Shown one piece after another: positions 5,236-6,293 of a DNA stretch of 6,293 nt (position 1 is its first letter; each line of letters opens with the position of its first letter). The stretch spans positions 1 through 6,293 of the forward strand of contig CATJRT010000093.1 in assembly GCA_949742895.1 (NCBI GenBank), written 5' to 3'. The translations under genes and the position numbers were made by a program. This DNA is from an uncultured Eubacteriales bacterium (lineage in GTDB: Bacteria; Bacillota_A; Clostridia; Oscillospirales; Oscillospiraceae). A model generated the notes under the pieces. That model was not told the DNA's origin, did not search any database, and saw only the letters and a list, made by a program, of their open reading frames with translations.

Positions 5236-5877
5236 TTAAGGCGTTTTGATTGGGTGCAAATTGAGCCATTCCCCCAGGTGTTCCGGGGCCATAACATAGA
5301 CCTCGGTGCCTTCGCTGTCACCCATGGCGGAGGTGTAGAGGTTGGTGCAAAGCAGCCCGTTGTCGTCCACCAGGAAGTGGTCTGCGATGACATCCAACAC
5401 CTGTTTGACCTCTATATTGTCGTGGTCCCGAACCAGACGCTCCGGCAGCTCTGCGCTGTACAGGTGGCGGAAGCAGACTACCGCCCGCCGTAACCGCCGG
5501 ATGGGATGTGTTTTCCCATATTCAGTGAGCGCGGCGGCCAGCGGCCCGGTGAGGAAGGCACAGGAGCCGGTCTTTCGCTTGGGCAGCAGCCCCGGCAGAA
5601 GGATACGGCGCCAGTGTTCCTCCGCCTCTACCAGGATCCCCTGTATCTGGGCGGCCTCGCGAAGCACCTCGGCCCTGGGAAGGAAACAGGTTTCCACCCG
5701 AATGTCCCGGATGCCGCAGGCCAGCCGTTCGGCCAGACCAGCGGCATCCTGAAGGCTGCTTCGGTATCCCTCAAAATCCTCCGGCAGCGACTGCTTGGCT
5801 CTGCTCAGCCAAAAGCTGATTTGTTCGATCTCCCCCTGATACCGGATCAGGCGCTTTTGCAATTCATGCTGATTCAT
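5236..5877 (-). CDS. DUF6100-like protein, RusA-like aspartate pattern
   Basis: This is a 213-residue soluble protein. The first 90 residues are predicted helical and possibly coiled coil. A segment LLPGLLPKRKTGSC lies at 93-106. The conserved-looking core is at about 126-197: RLRRAVVCFRHLY, then RDHDNIEVKQVLDVIADHFLVDD, then TEVYVM. The RDHDNIEV...D...DD...C...TEVYV pattern matches my memory of DUF6100, a family of unknown function from Clostridia mobile elements. D151, D153 and D172 also have the spacing of the catalytic aspartates of RusA Holliday-junction resolvase. The start is the ATG at 5877, with AGGAGG (5885-5890) seven bases upstream, and it overlaps the upstream stop as ATGA. The same frame runs upstream to 6168, but that part overlaps the DUF5697-like gene in another frame and is not supported. 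Confidence 0.85.
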   Translation of the reverse strand: MNQHELQKRLIRYQGEIEQISFWLSRAKQSLPEDFEGYRSSLQDAAGLAERLACGIRDIRVETCFLPRAEVLREAAQIQGILVEAEEHWRRILLPGLLPKRKTGSCAFLTGPLAAALTEYGKTHPIRRLRRAVVCFRHLYSAELPERLVRDHDNIEVKQVLDVIADHFLVDDNGLLCTNLYTSAMGDSEGTEVYVMAPEHLGEWLNLHPIKTP

Positions 5878-6293
5878 TCCGATTCCTCCTGTAAATATCG
5901 CTGGATGGTCCCGTCGGCGGCCACGGTGCAGAACCAGTCGGCCCCTGGGATCTCCAGCGTTTCGATTTGTTCCGGGGTCTCCACGATGACAAGAATATGG
6001 GTGCCGCTCTGCTCCCGCTGGGAGAAAAGGGCGCCCATTATCCCCTCGTTTCCGTAGGGGACATAGACGATCTCGTATTCCTCGCCCGCCATAAAGAAAA
6101 AGAGCTGGACCGGGTATTCCCCGCAGGCGTGGTACTCCACCCGGCCCGCAAATCCCGCCAGCACCCAAAAGGCCGCGATCTGCTTTTCGTCCAGTCCCTT
6201 GGACAGCTCCGGCTGGTTGAGAGCCAGCAGGCCGCCGGAGGGGTCGCTGACCAGCTGCCCGCTGCGCCGCAGGTAGGAGAGCATATTGCCCAC
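5874..6293 (-). CDS. DUF5697-like protein, possibly 5'-truncated by the window
   Basis: There are 139 residues from a GTG at the window edge. The true start may be that GTG, the ATG three codons later, or outside the window, since no ribosome binding site can be seen. The protein is small, soluble and mixed alpha/beta. Recognisable blocks are LDEKQIAAFWVLAGF (34-48), EYPVQLFFFMAGEEYEIVYVPYG (59-81), HILVIVETPEQI (99-110) and WFCTVAADGTIQRYL (120-134). This pattern fits DUF5697, a family of unknown function in Firmicutes, as far as I recall it. The stop overlaps the start of the DUF6100-like gene as ATGA, so the two are translationally coupled and probably work together. The many hydrophobic strands suggest a compact fold. 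No catalytic motif or membrane segment is evident. Confidence 0.78.
   Translation of the reverse strand: MGNMLSYLRRSGQLVSDPSGGLLALNQPELSKGLDEKQIAAFWVLAGFAGRVEYHACGEYPVQLFFFMAGEEYEIVYVPYGNEGIMGALFSQREQSGTHILVIVETPEQIETLEIPGADWFCTVAADGTIQRYLQEESE
5885..5890 (-). promoter_or_regulatory. Ribosome binding site of the DUF6100-like gene
   Basis: AGGAGG lies seven bases before the ATG at 5877 and inside the end of the DUF5697-like gene. It fixes the start against the longer open frame that reaches 6168. Confidence 0.8.

Noticed and set aside
5064..5393. Upstream extension of the winged-helix gene
   Set aside because: The frame is open to 5393, but the part above 5236 is the wrong frame of the DUF6100-like gene, no start with a ribosome binding site exists, and the TTG at 5063 has an excellent one.
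5878..6168. Longer start for the DUF6100-like gene at 6168
   Set aside because: It would overlap almost 300 bases of the DUF5697-like gene, and the extra residues look like frame-shifted translation. The ATG at 5877 has AGGAGG at ideal spacing.
1..6293. Defence system, CRISPR array, prophage or insertion sequence
   Set aside because: No direct-repeat array, transposase, terminal inverted repeats, phage structural gene or toxin-antitoxin pair could be seen on either strand.

Overview
The window is a gene-dense, GC-rich stretch of conjugative element DNA, most likely from a gut Bacillota (Oscillospiraceae/Clostridia type) integrative and conjugative element or plasmid. The reasons are strong AAGGAGG-type ribosome binding sites, high-GC Clostridia codon use, and a Firmicutes-type VirD4/TraG coupling protein beside families that recur in Clostridia mobile elements. 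All supported genes lie on the minus strand, so transcription runs from high to low coordinates. No integrase, relaxase, VirB4 ATPase, CRISPR array, tRNA or insertion sequence is visible.

In transcription order: a DUF5697-like gene (5874-6293, possibly cut by the window edge) overlaps by ATGA a DUF6100-like gene (5236-5877). A 172-base structured intergenic region with a terminator-like hairpin follows. Next comes a TTG-started winged-helix protein of the replication-relaxation type (3978-5063), overlapping by 25 bases the VirD4/TraG coupling ATPase (2098-4002). A short gap with a weak promoter candidate leads to a protein with a long acidic Pro/Glu-rich N-terminus and three S1-like OB folds (705-2018). 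It is followed 10 bases later by a 150-residue YbjN-like protein (242-694). The last 8 codons of sequence (1-25) open a further gene behind a good ribosome binding site.

The genes probably form the DNA-processing and substrate-delivery part of the element. The winged-helix protein and VirD4 would recruit DNA to the type IV secretion channel. The S1, YbjN-like, DUF6100-like and DUF5697-like proteins are accessory factors of unknown role.

The least explained part is 86-245. A well-formed extended -10 promoter (TTGAAG, 17 bases, TACAAT with TGC) fires into three consecutive hairpins: one at the predicted 5' end, a 15-bp hairpin that is perfect only on the minus-strand RNA because of two G-U wobbles, and a terminator-like hairpin followed by TTTTT. 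A C-rich CCCTCCCTCC linker lies between the first two. This could be a roughly 125-nt small RNA or an attenuating leader for the next transfer gene. A second notable point is an aspartate pattern in the DUF6100-like protein that resembles the RusA Holliday-junction resolvase active site.
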